From NCBI GenBank assembly GCA_028065135.1, contig JAPTWR010000065.1, positions 1-52,181 of the forward strand: 52,181 bases of DNA, in the 5' to 3' direction. The stretch's first letter is position 1, and every line of letters starts with the position of its first letter. Of this stretch, positions 15,843-25,352 are shown piece by piece. The notes under the pieces were generated by a model. The model saw nothing but the letters and a program-made list of their open reading frames with translations. It had not been told where the DNA came from and searched no databases. The translations under genes were made by a program, and so were the position numbers. This DNA is from Acidithiobacillus sp. GTDB taxonomy: Bacteria; Pseudomonadota; Gammaproteobacteria; Acidithiobacillales; Acidithiobacillaceae.

Positions 15843-16895
15843 CTAGAGGGTGTAAGGGACCCGGAGTGTGAGTTGCACATCCGGTGCCTGGCGGGTGGCG
15901 CCTACGGCCAGGTTCAGATTGATGGATGTACTCTTATTGAGGGTGTAAGACCAGCCCACCAGAAAAGACCCTACCTCCAGGGTTGTGGCCAAGGGCGGAG
16001 TAATGCCGCCTACTTTAGGCGCGCTGACGATACTTTGGTTATAGCCTAGACTAATCGACGCGCGGTCGTTTAGAGATAGGCCCGCACCAAAGCCGAAGCC
16101 GATGGCGTTACCGGGGCTAATGTAGGTGCCGGCGGCATTATGGCCAATGTTCCAGAGGTAACTGACATTCCCGTAAAAAACGGCCGGGTCAGAGGGATAG
16201 AGTACCGTGAGACTAGGCTGGACACCCCAGAAGCCTGTCCCCGTCGGTTGCTGTTCAAGAATTCCGGCCGGATAACTCTGATAGGTGGGCATGCTGAAGG
16301 GGCTACTGCCGGTCATGCTTTTTACTTGCAAATTGGCAATGTAATAGGGCGAGCCATTACCACCCTTATTGATCTGATAATGCATGGAGAGTTCAATGTC
16401 TCCCAGACCAGAACCGGTACTGTTGAATGCCTGCTGGACACCGTTGTTGGTAAGGTTTGAGACGGCGGTGTTTTGTTGCGCATAGACAAAAGGCACCCTG
16501 AGATCCATTTCCAGGCGGTTGCTCACCCCATAGCGAAAGGTGACACCGGCATAGGCGGTGTCGTTGGTGTATTGCTGGATATTTATGTTGCCAATGGCTA
16601 GTACCTGCGCAAGCACGAAACCCTGCACGGCGGCGATACTGGATGACGAATGAGTATATTGGATAAAGGGCTCAATGACGAACTTGCCTGCTGGCGTAAG
16701 CACTCCAGTGGTGCTGATGAGGGTTTCGATGGCCGGCGGACGGCTTTGTTCAGCCGGAGCTTGGCCTACCGGCTTGCTTGGCGGAGCCTCGCTCGAAGAG
16801 GCCGTATCGGCCCAGGCGGGGCTGGCGCACCACAAGGTGCCTGCCAGTATTGCGGATGCGTAGATTGTTGCTTGCATCAATCCTTGTTGTTTCAT
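15843..16895 (-). CDS. FapF-like outer-membrane beta-barrel transporter
   Basis: A 350-residue outer-membrane protein. A signal peptide (1-29, SPAWA) and a Pro/Ser-rich segment precede a barrel of alternating strands. Blocks such as SGLGDIELSMHYQIN, then GFWGVQPSLTVLYPSDPAVF, then GNAIGFGFGAGLSLNDRASI and the final PDVQLTLRVPYTL match the FapF barrel as I know it. It ends in an aromatic-Thr-Leu terminus. FapF exports the fibre subunits in Pseudomonas; here the gene is on the opposite strand from the fibre operon and directly behind the VpsR-like activator. The long coiled-coil N-terminus of Pseudomonas FapF is absent or much shortened. CCAGGAGG lies 11 bases before the ATG. Confidence 0.78.
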   Translation of the reverse strand: MKQQGLMQATIYASAILAGTLWCASPAWADTASSSEAPPSKPVGQAPAEQSRPPAIETLISTTGVLTPAGKFVIEPFIQYTHSSSSIAAVQGFVLAQVLAIGNINIQQYTNDTAYAGVTFRYGVSNRLEMDLRVPFVYAQQNTAVSNLTNNGVQQAFNSTGSGLGDIELSMHYQINKGGNGSPYYIANLQVKSMTGSSPFSMPTYQSYPAGILEQQPTGTGFWGVQPSLTVLYPSDPAVFYGNVSYLWNIGHNAAGTYISPGNAIGFGFGAGLSLNDRASISLGYNQSIVSAPKVGGITPPLATTLEVGSFLVGWSYTLNKSTSINLNLAVGATRQAPDVQLTLRVPYTL

Positions 16896-16920
16896 AATTC
16901 AAGATTCCTCCTGGTGGTAA

Positions 16921-16941
16921 TGGCTAACGGTGTTTTAGCCA
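16921..16941. repeat. Hairpin between activator and barrel genes
   Basis: TGGCTAA and TTAGCCA form a 7-base stem with a 7-base loop in the 62-base spacer. In the minus-strand transcript the T-run lies before the hairpin and not after it, so it is not a normal terminator. It may tune the ratio of activator to barrel. Confidence 0.4.
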
Positions 16942-16957
16942 AAAAGTATTAGTATGA

Positions 16958-18346
16958 TTAGTTGGTGCTGAGTGCATGCTTCTCCATGAGACGATATAGC
17001 GTGACGCGGGAAACGCCAAGCTGTTTCGATGCCAGCAAAACGCTGCCCTGGTTCTGGGCGAGAGCTGCGCGGATGGTATCGGTTTCGGCCCTGTCCCGCG
17101 CTTCGCCCAAAGTAAGTACCCACCGGGAGTTGTTTCTCTGCTCCAGTCCAAGATCGGATGGGGAAATCAGGGAGTTGTCGCACATGACCATGGCCCGGCG
17201 CACCCGATTGATCAGCTCGCGAACATTGCCCGGCCAGTCGAAGTTGTTCATGGTATGCAGAGCGTCTTTGCTGAATCCTTTTATCTTCCGTCCTTTTTCT
17301 TCGGCAAAGCGGTGGAAGATATATTGAGCTAACAGGGGCACGTCGCCGACGCGCTCGCGCAGGGCAGGCATCCTGATCTGAAGAACGTTGAGACGATAGT
17401 AAAGATCCTCGCGGAATCGACCCTCGCGAACGGCCTTTTCCAGATCGACATGGGTGGCGGCAATCACCCGCACATCCACGGTGATGTCTTCGCGACCACC
17501 GACCCGCTCTATGGTTTTTTCCTGTAGGAAGCGCAGAAGGTTAGCCTGGAGTTCCATGGGCAAATCGCCAATCTCGTCGAGAAAGAGGCTGCCACCGGAG
17601 GCGACCTCAATGCGGCCGATTTTTCGCTGGTGGGCGCCAGTGAATGAGCCCTTTTCATGGCCGAAGAGTTCGGACTGGATGAGATTGGTGGGTAATGCCC
17701 CACAGTTTACGGCGATGAATGGCCCATGGCCCCGCGAAGAGCGTTCGTGGATAGCCTGCGCGGCCAGCTCCTTGCCCGTGCCGCTTTCACCGGTAATCAG
17801 CACGGGTGCATCTACACCGGCTACCTTGCGGATTTCTTTGAAGACTTTTTGCATCTGTGGGCTGGCGCCGACCATTTCGCTTTCACCGTTACTGCGCACC
17901 TCCCCTTCTTCGGGCAGCAGCGCATCGGCGGCAATCTCTGCCATCCCCAAGGCATGGCCCAAGGTAAGCAGGAGACGGTCGGAATCGACAGGCAGGGTGT
18001 GATAGTCGTAAAATGTGGCGCTAACCAGCTCACGCAGGGGGGGGGAGTCGAGGGCATCCTTGGGAAGTAAGACGATCCAACGAATATGCCCTGCCCGGGC
18101 AATGGTGGACTCCACGCACCGGCAATTATTGATGATCTCCCGGTGATCCGGCGCGACTATACCCACCTTGAATTCTGCTGCAGACGAGAGTTTTTGTAGT
18201 TCATTAATATTTTCCGCATATCGCAGCTGCCACTCTTCGCTACACAGTCGCTCCGCCCATGGTTCTATGGTGTGTCTGGTGCCAAAGTACAGTAGTGGGC
18301 GGCTCACAACGACGGCATCTGCCCCGCAAATCTGACTGTATGACAT
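16958..18346 (-). CDS. VpsR-like sigma-54-type enhancer-binding activator
   Basis: A 462-residue transcription activator. Residues 1-150 form a receiver-like N-terminal domain of the VpsR kind (for example FYDYHTLPVDSDRLLLTLG). Residues about 158-395 are the AAA+ domain: Walker A GESGTGKE (186-193), GSFTGA (233-238) in place of GAFTGA, Walker B LFLDEIGD (254-261), and FREDLYYRLN with the arginine finger. Residues about 420-460 are a Fis-type helix-turn-helix. VpsR binds c-di-GMP and switches on biofilm matrix genes in Vibrio. Two candidate sigma-54 promoters lie nearby, before the synthase and amyloid-like operons. AGAGGAAGGAATCGAT precedes the ATG. The FapF-like gene is downstream on the same strand. 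Confidence 0.88.
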   Translation of the reverse strand: MSYSQICGADAVVVSRPLLYFGTRHTIEPWAERLCSEEWQLRYAENINELQKLSSAAEFKVGIVAPDHREIINNCRCVESTIARAGHIRWIVLLPKDALDSPPLRELVSATFYDYHTLPVDSDRLLLTLGHALGMAEIAADALLPEEGEVRSNGESEMVGASPQMQKVFKEIRKVAGVDAPVLITGESGTGKELAAQAIHERSSRGHGPFIAVNCGALPTNLIQSELFGHEKGSFTGAHQRKIGRIEVASGGSLFLDEIGDLPMELQANLLRFLQEKTIERVGGREDITVDVRVIAATHVDLEKAVREGRFREDLYYRLNVLQIRMPALRERVGDVPLLAQYIFHRFAEEKGRKIKGFSKDALHTMNNFDWPGNVRELINRVRRAMVMCDNSLISPSDLGLEQRNNSRWVLTLGEARDRAETDTIRAALAQNQGSVLLASKQLGVSRVTLYRLMEKHALSTN

Positions 18347-18580
18347 ATCGATTCCTTCCTCTAGAACACACCATCAGTAATCGTAGTGATGATAGTACAA
18401 ATGCCGAAGTTCCGCCCCATACACCAGTTTCTATCATAGCTCTCGGTGACCGCCTGCTCCTGGTTTGGATGCGGCACCAGCGGCCTTGATTTTTCCTTTG
18501 TCAGACACCACTTTCAGCCTGCTTACATTCAACCGTTCGCTCTCTGCGCGAACCCAGTTAATTCAGGAGAGATAGAGATA

Positions 18581-20470
18581 ATGGCCGCCAGCAAGGAAAC
18601 CATGCAATTTCAAACCGAGATCAATCAGCTATTGCAGTTGATGATCCATTCGCTTTACTCCAACAAAGAGATCTTTCTGCGCGAGTTGATCTCCAATGCC
18701 TCTGACGCCTGCGACAAGTTACGCTTCGAGGCATTGGCCGACCCCGCCCTCTTAACAGGTGACAGCGAGCTCAAGGTTGAGGTGGACTTCGATCCCGAGG
18801 CTGGCACCATTACCGTGCGAGACAACGGTATTGGCATGAACCGCGACGAGGTGATTGCCAATATCGGCACTATCGCCAAATCCGGGACGCGGGAGTTCTT
18901 TGAGCGCCTCAGCGGCGATCAGACCAAAGACGCCAAGCTGATCGGCCAGTTCGGAGTAGGTTTTTATTCGGCATTCATCGTTGCAGATCGCGTCAGCCTG
19001 AACACTCGTCGCGCCGGCATGGAGGCCGAGCACGGTGTTCGCTGGGAGTCGGACGGTACCGGAAGCTACACCCTGGAAACCCTGGATCTGCCCGCGCGCG
19101 GTACCGAAATCGTCTTGCACCTGCGCGAGGAAGAACGCCAGGACCTGCTCAGTGCCTGGCGCTTACGCAGCATCATCAACAAGTATTCGGATCACATACC
19201 CCTGTCGATCCGTATGCGCAAAATGGGCGAAGACGGCAAGCCTGGTGACGAATGGGAGACGGTCAATAAGGCCTCCGCTCTCTGGCAACGATCCAAGTCC
19301 GAGATCAGCGACGACGAGTACAAGGAGTTTTATCGCTACGTCAGCCACGACTATGGCGACCCTCTGAGCTGGAGCCACAACCATGTTGAAGGACGACTGG
19401 AATACACCTCCTTACTCTTCATTCCTGCCAAGGCACCCTTTGATCTCTGGGATCACAACCATTCCCACGGTATCAAACTCTATGTGCAGCGCGTCTTCAT
19501 CATGGACGATGCCGAGCAACTCCTTCCCCGCTACCTGCGCTTTGTGCGCGGTGTGATCGATTCCAACGATTTGCCTCTTAACGTTTCCCGCGAGATTTTG
19601 CAGGGTAACCGAGTCATTGATCAGATGCGCTCCGGTTCGGTGAAACGAATACTGAGTCTTCTCGAGGAAATGGCCGGGAAAGAGCCTGAGAAGTATCAGA
19701 CGTTTTGGAATGAATTCGGACGGGCACTCAAGGAAGGACCGGGCGAGGATTACGGCAACCGCGAACAGATCGCCAAGCTGCTACGCTTCGCCAGTACCCA
19801 CACGGACACGGAAACACAAAATGTATCGCTGGCCGATTACCTCGCGCGAATGGCCGAGGGTCAAGACAAAATTTACTACATCACTGCGGACTCCTTCCTT
19901 GCCGCCAAGAACAGTCCGCAGTTGGAGTTGCTGCGCAAAAAAGGCATTGAGGTATTGCTGCTCAGTGATCGCGTAGATGAATGGCTGACCAGCCATCTGC
20001 CCGAATTTGAGGGTAAGGCACTGGCATCCGTCGCCAAAGGTGCGCTTGACCTGGGCGCCATCGAAACCGAGGAAGAACGCAAATCGCAGGCAGAAACCGA
20101 AAAGGGTGCGGAGGGTTTGGTGGAACGCATCAAAAACGCCTTGGGCGAGCGGGTGGAGGCTGTGCGCGTCTCCCATCGTCTGACCAGTTCTCCGGCCTGT
20201 ATCGTCCTGGGCGAGCGGGACATGGCCCTGTACATGCAGCAATTGCTCAAGCAGGCCGGCCACGAAGTTTCCAGCACCAAACCTGTCCTGGAAATCAACC
20301 CCACCCATCCCATGCTGGCACGCATAGAAGGCGAAAAAGACGATATTCGCTTCGCCGAATGGTCAGCCCTGCTGCTGGATCAGGCGATTCTGGCCGAGGG
20401 AGGGCAATTAGAAGACCCTGCCGGTTTCGTCGCCCGCATCAATCAGTTGATGCTTGCGCTGGCAGGCTGA
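18581..20470 (+). CDS. htpG: Molecular chaperone HtpG (Hsp90)
   Basis: A 629-residue cytosolic ATP-dependent chaperone of the Hsp90 family, normal in length. The N-terminal ATPase domain shows [18 protein letters not shown], then VRDNGIGMN, then [11 protein letters not shown] and [11 protein letters not shown]. The middle domain carries [11 protein letters not shown], and the C-terminal dimerisation domain ends in LMLALAG. The frame is open for 45 codons further upstream, but the start at [17 protein letters not shown] is chosen because it follows CAGGAGAGATAGAGATA and fits the family. It stands alone, divergent from the activator gene, with about 230 bases between them. Confidence 0.97.
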   Translation: MAASKETMQFQTEINQLLQLMIHSLYSNKEIFLRELISNASDACDKLRFEALADPALLTGDSELKVEVDFDPEAGTITVRDNGIGMNRDEVIANIGTIAKSGTREFFERLSGDQTKDAKLIGQFGVGFYSAFIVADRVSLNTRRAGMEAEHGVRWESDGTGSYTLETLDLPARGTEIVLHLREEERQDLLSAWRLRSIINKYSDHIPLSIRMRKMGEDGKPGDEWETVNKASALWQRSKSEISDDEYKEFYRYVSHDYGDPLSWSHNHVEGRLEYTSLLFIPAKAPFDLWDHNHSHGIKLYVQRVFIMDDAEQLLPRYLRFVRGVIDSNDLPLNVSREILQGNRVIDQMRSGSVKRILSLLEEMAGKEPEKYQTFWNEFGRALKEGPGEDYGNREQIAKLLRFASTHTDTETQNVSLADYLARMAEGQDKIYYITADSFLAAKNSPQLELLRKKGIEVLLLSDRVDEWLTSHLPEFEGKALASVAKGALDLGAIETEEERKSQAETEKGAEGLVERIKNALGERVEAVRVSHRLTSSPACIVLGERDMALYMQQLLKQAGHEVSSTKPVLEINPTHPMLARIEGEKDDIRFAEWSALLLDQAILAEGGQLEDPAGFVARINQLMLALAG

Positions 20471-20717
20471 AAGACTGAGCTTACTTCACCTGCCCCGGAC
20501 CGGAATCGAACTCACTCGAGTCGAGCGGCCACACCACCCATGCGGTTCCCGATGACGTTACGGGTCCGCACGGCGGTGCCGTAGGTCGTATCGCCTCGGC
20601 GGCATCAAAAGTTTCTATTGGCGACCCCCGGCGCACGCCACAACCATGGCAGCAAAGCCGGACTATACTTGCACTAGGGGGGTGGCATTCCGACATTCCA
20701 CGACGGGGGATCGATTG

Positions 20718-21134
20718 ATGAACAGCATGGATGCATCACAGCGAAGAAAGGGAATCCGGATAGCCACCAATGTGAGCTTTCTGGTAGTGATGGCGCCCGT
20801 TTTGGCTTTGGCACAGACAGCTACCGCCACCGTGCCAGACACGGCGGTAGATTTCTATCCCGGTCCGAACATGATGGGTGGTTGGGGTCTTGGCATGATG
20901 GGCGCTTTCGGACTGTTTTGGGGGTTGCTGTGCCTGCTGGCTCTCGTGGGAATCGTGGGCGGCATTGTGTTTCTGATCCGCGGGGCCTTTGCATGCAAGC
21001 ATCGACATGGGTGCAAGAGCAGCATGGCCGATAACGAAAGTGGTGTCGCCCTCAAGCTCCTGGATGAGCGCTATGCGCGCGGCGAGATCGAGCGTGATGA
21101 ATACCTTGAAAAACGCGGCGATCTAGGAAAATGA
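20718..21134 (+). CDS. SHOCT-domain membrane protein
   Basis: A 138-residue protein with an N-terminal hydrophobic stretch that may be a signal peptide (about 18-37), a Gly/Met-rich segment (MMGGWGLGMMGAFG) and a second membrane helix (about 65-90). The C-terminus is a SHOCT motif, LKLLDERYARGEIERDEYLE. SHOCT modules occur at the ends of many small membrane proteins and their function is not settled. Its stop overlaps the ATG of the next gene by four bases (ATGA), so the two are coupled. The start at MNSMDAS is preferred for a GGGGATCG site; the frame extends further up. Confidence 0.75.
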   Translation: MNSMDASQRRKGIRIATNVSFLVVMAPVLALAQTATATVPDTAVDFYPGPNMMGGWGLGMMGAFGLFWGLLCLLALVGIVGGIVFLIRGAFACKHRHGCKSSMADNESGVALKLLDERYARGEIERDEYLEKRGDLGK

Positions 21135-21472
21135 GCAGGCACAGGGGATGGCGGGCAGCGTTGGTGGTGGGATGGCTCACAGTCCTGAGTGGTTGTGTGG
21201 TGGCACCTGGGCCCGCCTATGTGGAGAAGCCGATGTCTGGGGCAATCGTCGTGCCCGGGCCGCCGCCCCCTCTGCCGGTGGTAGTGGTTCCGCCAGCTCC
21301 GGCAATGGGCATGGCCTGGGTGCCAGGGGCTTGGGTTTGGAGGGGACAATGGATATGGTGGCCGGGACGCTGGGTCTACCCGCCCCACCCCTACGCCTAC
21401 TGGGCACCCGGCCGTTGGTGGCACCGGGACGGACATTGGTTCTGGGGCCGGGGCCATTGGCGGCGACGGTAG
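21131..21472 (+). CDS. Trp/Gly/Pro-rich lipoprotein (YXWXXGXW-type repeats)
   Basis: A 113-residue envelope protein. The lipobox is VLSGC at about 18-22. Residues 60-113 hold WVPGAWVWRGQWIWWPGRW and further repeats such as WAPGRWWHRDGHW and WFWGRGHW, the pattern of proteins with YXWXXGXW repeats found in many proteobacterial outer membranes. A Pro/Val-rich stretch (about 41-57) separates anchor and repeats. Its function is unknown; an outer-membrane or surface location is inferred. It is coupled to the SHOCT gene upstream and lies 33 bases before phosphoketolase. Confidence 0.75.
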   Translation: MSRHRGWRAALVVGWLTVLSGCVVAPGPAYVEKPMSGAIVVPGPPPPLPVVVVPPAPAMGMAWVPGAWVWRGQWIWWPGRWVYPPHPYAYWAPGRWWHRDGHWFWGRGHWRRR

Positions 21473-21505
21473 CAAAGGTTGTTAGACTACGGAGGACATC
21501 CCATC

Positions 21506-23950
21506 ATGCGCACTTCCGCCAAGGCACCGGCGACGGTTTACGAAGACGAAAGCCTCCGTGCCTATGGACCAGCCCGCGCGACCATTCAAGGAACGCCGCT
21601 CGCTCCGGATGAGTTGCGCAAAACCGACGCCTACTGGCAAGCCAGTCTCTATCTGTGCCTGGGAATGTTGTACCTCAGGAGCAACCCATTGCTCAGAGAG
21701 CCCCTCACACTAGAACATATCAAGCCAAGACTGTTGGGCCACTGGGGATCGGACGCTGGCCAGTGCTTCACCTATGTTCACTTTAACAGGTTGATCAAAA
21801 AGTATAATCTGAACGCGATCTACATCTCCGGCCCCGGTCACGGGGCACCGGCGGTACTATCTCAGGCATATCTCGAAGGAACCTACTCCGAGATTTATCC
21901 CGACATACGTGAAGATCTGGTAGGCATGCAGCGCTTCTTCAAGCAGTTTTCCTTCCCCGGGGGCATCGGTAGCCACGCGACTCCGGAAACACCCGGCAGC
22001 ATTCATGAGGGCGGCGAACTGGGTTACAGTATTTCTCATGCCTTCGGATCGGTCTTTGACTATCCGGACCTGATCACCCTGGTGATGGTCGGCGATGGCG
22101 AGGCGGAGACCGGACCATTGGCCACAAGTTGGCATAGCAACAAATTCCTCAATCCGATTACCGATGGGGCGGTCCTGCCGGTGCTCCATCTCAACGGCTA
22201 TAAAATCAACAACCCCACCATTCTGGCGCGCATTAGTCATGCGGAATTGGAGGCGCTATTCGTCGGTTATGGATATACCCCCTACTTCGTGGAGGGTAGC
22301 GATCCAGAGAGCATGCATCAGGCGATGGCCGCCACCATGGAACACTGTGTTCTGGAGATTCGCAAGTTCCAGGAAAAGGCCCGGCAGACCGGTGCGGCTT
22401 ACCGCCCCCGCTGGCCGATGATCATTCTTCGAAGTCCCAAAGGCTGGACAGCCCCCCGGAAGGTGGACGGGCATTATCTGGAAGGTTTCTGGCGAGCCCA
22501 TCAAATCCCCCTCCCGGACGTGGCCACCAACCCGGCCCATCTGACTCTGTTGGAATCATGGATGCGCAGCTACCAACCGGAAAAGCACTTTGATGAGCAG
22601 GGCCGACTGATCTCCGAACTGCAAGCTTTGGCGCCCAAGGGGGGGCGGCGCATGAGTGCCAACCCCGTGGCCAATGGGGGTCTGCTGCGCCGCCCTCTGG
22701 ATATGCCTGACTTCCGCACGTTCTCCGTGGAGATCGAAAAAACCGGAGGAACCCTGGCTGGCAACGTGCCCACGCTGGGAAATTTCCTTCGGGAGGTCAT
22801 GCGGCTGAATATGCAGAACTTCCGCATCTTCGGCCCGGACGAGACCCAATCCAACAAACTCACAGCCCTTTATGAGGTCACCCAAAAAGTCTGGCTCGGG
22901 GAATATTTCCCGGAAGATGCCGACGGCGGCGAACTGGCCTTGCAGGGACGGGTCATGGAAATGCTCAGCGAGCATACCATAGAGGGATGGCTGGAGGGTT
23001 ATCTGCTGAGCGGTCGGCACGGCCTCATCAATAGCTATGAGCCGTTCATCCACATCATTGACTCCATGTTCAACCAGCACGCCAAATGGCTGGAAAAATG
23101 TAACGCACTGCCCTGGCGGGCCGATGTGGCGTCACTCAACCTACTGATGACCGGGCTGGTCTGGCGACAGGATCACAATGGTTTCACGCATCAGGATCCT
23201 GGTTTTCTCGATGTGGTGGCTAACAAGAGCCCCAGCGTGGTGCGCATCTATCTTCCGCCGGACGCCAACTGCCTGCTTTCCGTTGCCGATCATTGCCTGA
23301 AAAGCGTTAATTACGTCAATGTGATTGTCGCGGACAAGCAAAAGAATCTGCAGTACCTGGACATGGAGGCGGCGGTGGCGCACTGCACAAGGGGCGCTGG
23401 CATCTGGAACTGGGCGAGCAATGACCAGGGGGTTGAACCTGACGTGGTCATGGTGAGTTGCGGTGACGTGCCGACTCTGGAGTCCCTGGCCGCCACCGCC
23501 TTACTGCGTCAACACATGCCCGACATCAAGGTTCGATTCGTGAATGTGGTGGACTTGTTCAAATTGGTACCACATACCGAACACGCACACGGGATGACGG
23601 ATCGTGAGTTCGAGGCGCTGTTCACTTCCAGCAAGCCGGTGATCTTCAATTTCCACTCTTACCCGTGGCTCATCCACCGCTTAACCTACCGGCGACCCGG
23701 ACAGCATCATATCCATGTGCGTGGTTACAAAGAGAAAGGCAATATCAACACGCCCCTGGAACTTGCGATCTTGAATCAGACGGATCGTTTTAGCCTGGCC
23801 ATTGACGCCATTGACCGGATACCCCGCCTCTGCGATACGGGGTCCTGTGTGCGAGAAGCACTGCTTGATCAACAGTTCGCCTGTAAGAACCATGCCTACG
23901 AATTTGGCGTGGATCGACAGGATATTCAGGATTGGAGGTGGCCGTTTTAG
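21506..23950 (+). CDS. xfp: Xylulose-5-phosphate/fructose-6-phosphate phosphoketolase
   Basis: An 814-residue thiamine-diphosphate enzyme splitting xylulose 5-phosphate (or fructose 6-phosphate) with phosphate into acetyl phosphate and an aldose phosphate. Family blocks are clear: [63 protein letters not shown] for the cofactor, and [18 protein letters not shown] in the second half. Length is normal. The start at MRTSAKAP follows GGAGGACATCCCATC. In an autotroph it could supply acetyl phosphate directly from Calvin-cycle sugars. It stands at the end of a three-gene plus-strand run; the two genes before it look unrelated in function. Confidence 0.95.
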   Translation: MRTSAKAPATVYEDESLRAYGPARATIQGTPLAPDELRKTDAYWQASLYLCLGMLYLRSNPLLREPLTLEHIKPRLLGHWGSDAGQCFTYVHFNRLIKKYNLNAIYISGPGHGAPAVLSQAYLEGTYSEIYPDIREDLVGMQRFFKQFSFPGGIGSHATPETPGSIHEGGELGYSISHAFGSVFDYPDLITLVMVGDGEAETGPLATSWHSNKFLNPITDGAVLPVLHLNGYKINNPTILARISHAELEALFVGYGYTPYFVEGSDPESMHQAMAATMEHCVLEIRKFQEKARQTGAAYRPRWPMIILRSPKGWTAPRKVDGHYLEGFWRAHQIPLPDVATNPAHLTLLESWMRSYQPEKHFDEQGRLISELQALAPKGGRRMSANPVANGGLLRRPLDMPDFRTFSVEIEKTGGTLAGNVPTLGNFLREVMRLNMQNFRIFGPDETQSNKLTALYEVTQKVWLGEYFPEDADGGELALQGRVMEMLSEHTIEGWLEGYLLSGRHGLINSYEPFIHIIDSMFNQHAKWLEKCNALPWRADVASLNLLMTGLVWRQDHNGFTHQDPGFLDVVANKSPSVVRIYLPPDANCLLSVADHCLKSVNYVNVIVADKQKNLQYLDMEAAVAHCTRGAGIWNWASNDQGVEPDVVMVSCGDVPTLESLAATALLRQHMPDIKVRFVNVVDLFKLVPHTEHAHGMTDREFEALFTSSKPVIFNFHSYPWLIHRLTYRRPGQHHIHVRGYKEKGNINTPLELAILNQTDRFSLAIDAIDRIPRLCDTGSCVREALLDQQFACKNHAYEFGVDRQDIQDWRWPF

Positions 23951-24008
23951 GGAGCACAGCGGACGTGAACGAAATTGTCTCCGATCCTATCCGACCCTAA
24001 AATGCGAA

Positions 24009-24042
24009 AGGATCCCATCAATGAATCGACAGGATCCCATCA
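24009..24042 (+). repeat. Pair of 12-base direct repeats
   Basis: AGGATCCCATCA occurs at 24009-24020 and again at 24031-24042, a 22-base period that equals two helical turns. It lies in the gap between phosphoketolase and a convergent lipoprotein gene. It may be a binding site or a small duplication. Confidence 0.4.
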
Positions 24043-24063
24043 CAAACAACAGGCGCGAAAAAA

Positions 24064-24369
24064 TTACTTCATCATCGCCTTCTTGAACATCCGCTCTACC
24101 TTCATGTTGGCCTCATCGGCCTTCTGATTGGCGGCGTTGGCTGTGCTCATCGCCTGATCAGCGGTGCTCTGCGCAGCGTTAGCCTTGCTCAGCGCATCTG
24201 TCGCGGTGCTTTGCGCGGAATTGGCCTTGGCCAAAGCCTCGTTGGCGGTGGACTGTGCGGCGTCAGCCTTGGCAGCAACTTTGTCGAGGTCAGAGGTGGT
24301 CGCACAACCGGCCAAGCCCAAGGGCAAAATCAGCGCGGTTACTTTCAAGGCGGTGGTGAACTTGCTCAT
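24064..24369 (-). CDS. Alanine-zipper outer-membrane lipoprotein (Lpp/OprI-like)
   Basis: A 101-residue lipoprotein with lipobox LAGC (19-22) and then a long Ala-rich coiled coil. Three 14-residue units of the form AQSTAxxALxKANx run from about 38 to 80, followed by a charged end, VERMFKKAMMK, with a Lys near the C-terminus. This is the pattern of Braun-type lipoproteins that trimerise and tie the outer membrane to peptidoglycan, although the exact Lpp end is different. AAAGGAGACTGCT precedes the ATG. Confidence 0.85.
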   Translation of the reverse strand: MSKFTTALKVTALILPLGLAGCATTSDLDKVAAKADAAQSTANEALAKANSAQSTATDALSKANAAQSTADQAMSTANAANQKADEANMKVERMFKKAMMK

Positions 24370-24771
24370 AGCAGTCTCCTTTGTTGGGTTGAATAACAGG
24401 CAGACAAAGCATAGCTAAAAAAACAACAACACGCCAGTCTTTAGTCGTACTTTTTCGACGATAGTCATAATCTGGCTCACTGAGCATCTGCGAACACCCA
24501 AGGCCGCCGTTTAAGTCCACGGACACCGGGCACTCAGCAAAAATGCGAAGCCTCTTAAACTATCTGACCGCATTGGGTCGACTCTCCCACAGATAACCGA
24601 CGCATCCCGGCAATGCAAGACAACCAACTGTTTACAAAGCAAAAAATTTATCCCCTTGATTTTTTCCACATTTTTTGTAAAATATTGTTCCGTTTCATAT
24701 TTTGAGAATAATCCCAGATGCGTTGAAACTGGGAGAGGTCGCCACAGACCGACTCAGATAAGGAGATAGAC
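24370..24771. other. Divergent intergenic region
   Basis: About 400 bases hold the promoters of the lipoprotein gene (minus) and the 3D-domain gene (plus). No gene is visible. The AT-rich part at 24640-24690 is the likely plus-strand promoter. Confidence 0.45.
24656..24683 (+). promoter_or_regulatory. Candidate sigma-70 promoter of the 3D-domain gene
   Basis: TTGATT and TAAAAT are separated by 16 bases, in AT-rich DNA about 90 bases before the TTG start. The match is fair and unaided by other signals. Confidence 0.35.
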
Positions 24772-25344
24772 TTGATACAACGATTATCTACCGGGCTGGG
24801 TATTGCTCTGTTTGCACTATTATTACCCAACGCTTTGGCGCTCAATTCACCAGACTTGCCGGCTCCGCTGCTGAACAAACTATCGAGAAGCGCAAAAAGC
24901 CTTCAGTGGATAGACGGGCAGATGGAAAAAACTACGGACACACAATCAGCTTCCGGGGATGGGTCTGCTCGCAGTGATGGCGCCCTACTCATGCGGCATA
25001 AGATGTTTTACCTTCGGCGAGTTACCGCTTATAACGCGCTTCCCGACCAGACCAGTGGAAATCCGGATATCGCTGCCTGCGGCGCCAACCGGCCCAACCA
25101 GATTGCTCTGTCACAGGACCTATTTTTCCTGAAGAATGGAGGCAACCGCTGTGGTGAACGCATCAACATCGTGTTACGTTCTGGGCGGGTGATAGACGGT
25201 ATTGTCTGGGATACCATGAATTCCCGCTATCACATGGCTGCCGACATTCTTATGAGTAGTGTTCGACGCGCTATGGACTTCGGGGTAAAGCGGGCAAAAT
25301 TACGTTTCATACACGCGCAGGCACCATCGACCAACGGTCTCTGA
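24772..25344 (+). CDS. Secreted 3D-domain (double-psi barrel) protein
   Basis: A 190-residue exported protein. Residues 1-24 are a signal peptide (PNALA). The C-terminal half (about 85-182) reads as a 3D domain, the double-psi beta-barrel also found in lytic transglycosylases: VTAYNALPDQTSGNPDIAAC, then GRVIDGIVWDTMNSRY and ADILMSSVRRAMDFGVKRAKL. It probably acts on peptidoglycan in the periplasm. The start is TTG, chosen because AAGGAG lies 7 bases upstream and no ATG fits the signal peptide. It converges with pepP, with 8 bases between the stops. Confidence 0.78.
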   Translation: MIQRLSTGLGIALFALLLPNALALNSPDLPAPLLNKLSRSAKSLQWIDGQMEKTTDTQSASGDGSARSDGALLMRHKMFYLRRVTAYNALPDQTSGNPDIAACGANRPNQIALSQDLFFLKNGGNRCGERINIVLRSGRVIDGIVWDTMNSRYHMAADILMSSVRRAMDFGVKRAKLRFIHAQAPSTNGL

Positions 25345-25352
25345 ACCGACGA

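Noticed and set aside
16921..16941. Hairpin as intrinsic terminator of the activator gene
   Set aside because: In the minus-strand transcript the T-run precedes the stem and nothing like a U-tract follows it.
20485..20520. tRNA-like 3' end on the minus strand (GAGTTCGATTCCGG)
   Set aside because: The T-loop text is present but the bases around it cannot pair as a T-stem, and no matching acceptor strand occurs within 90 bases upstream.
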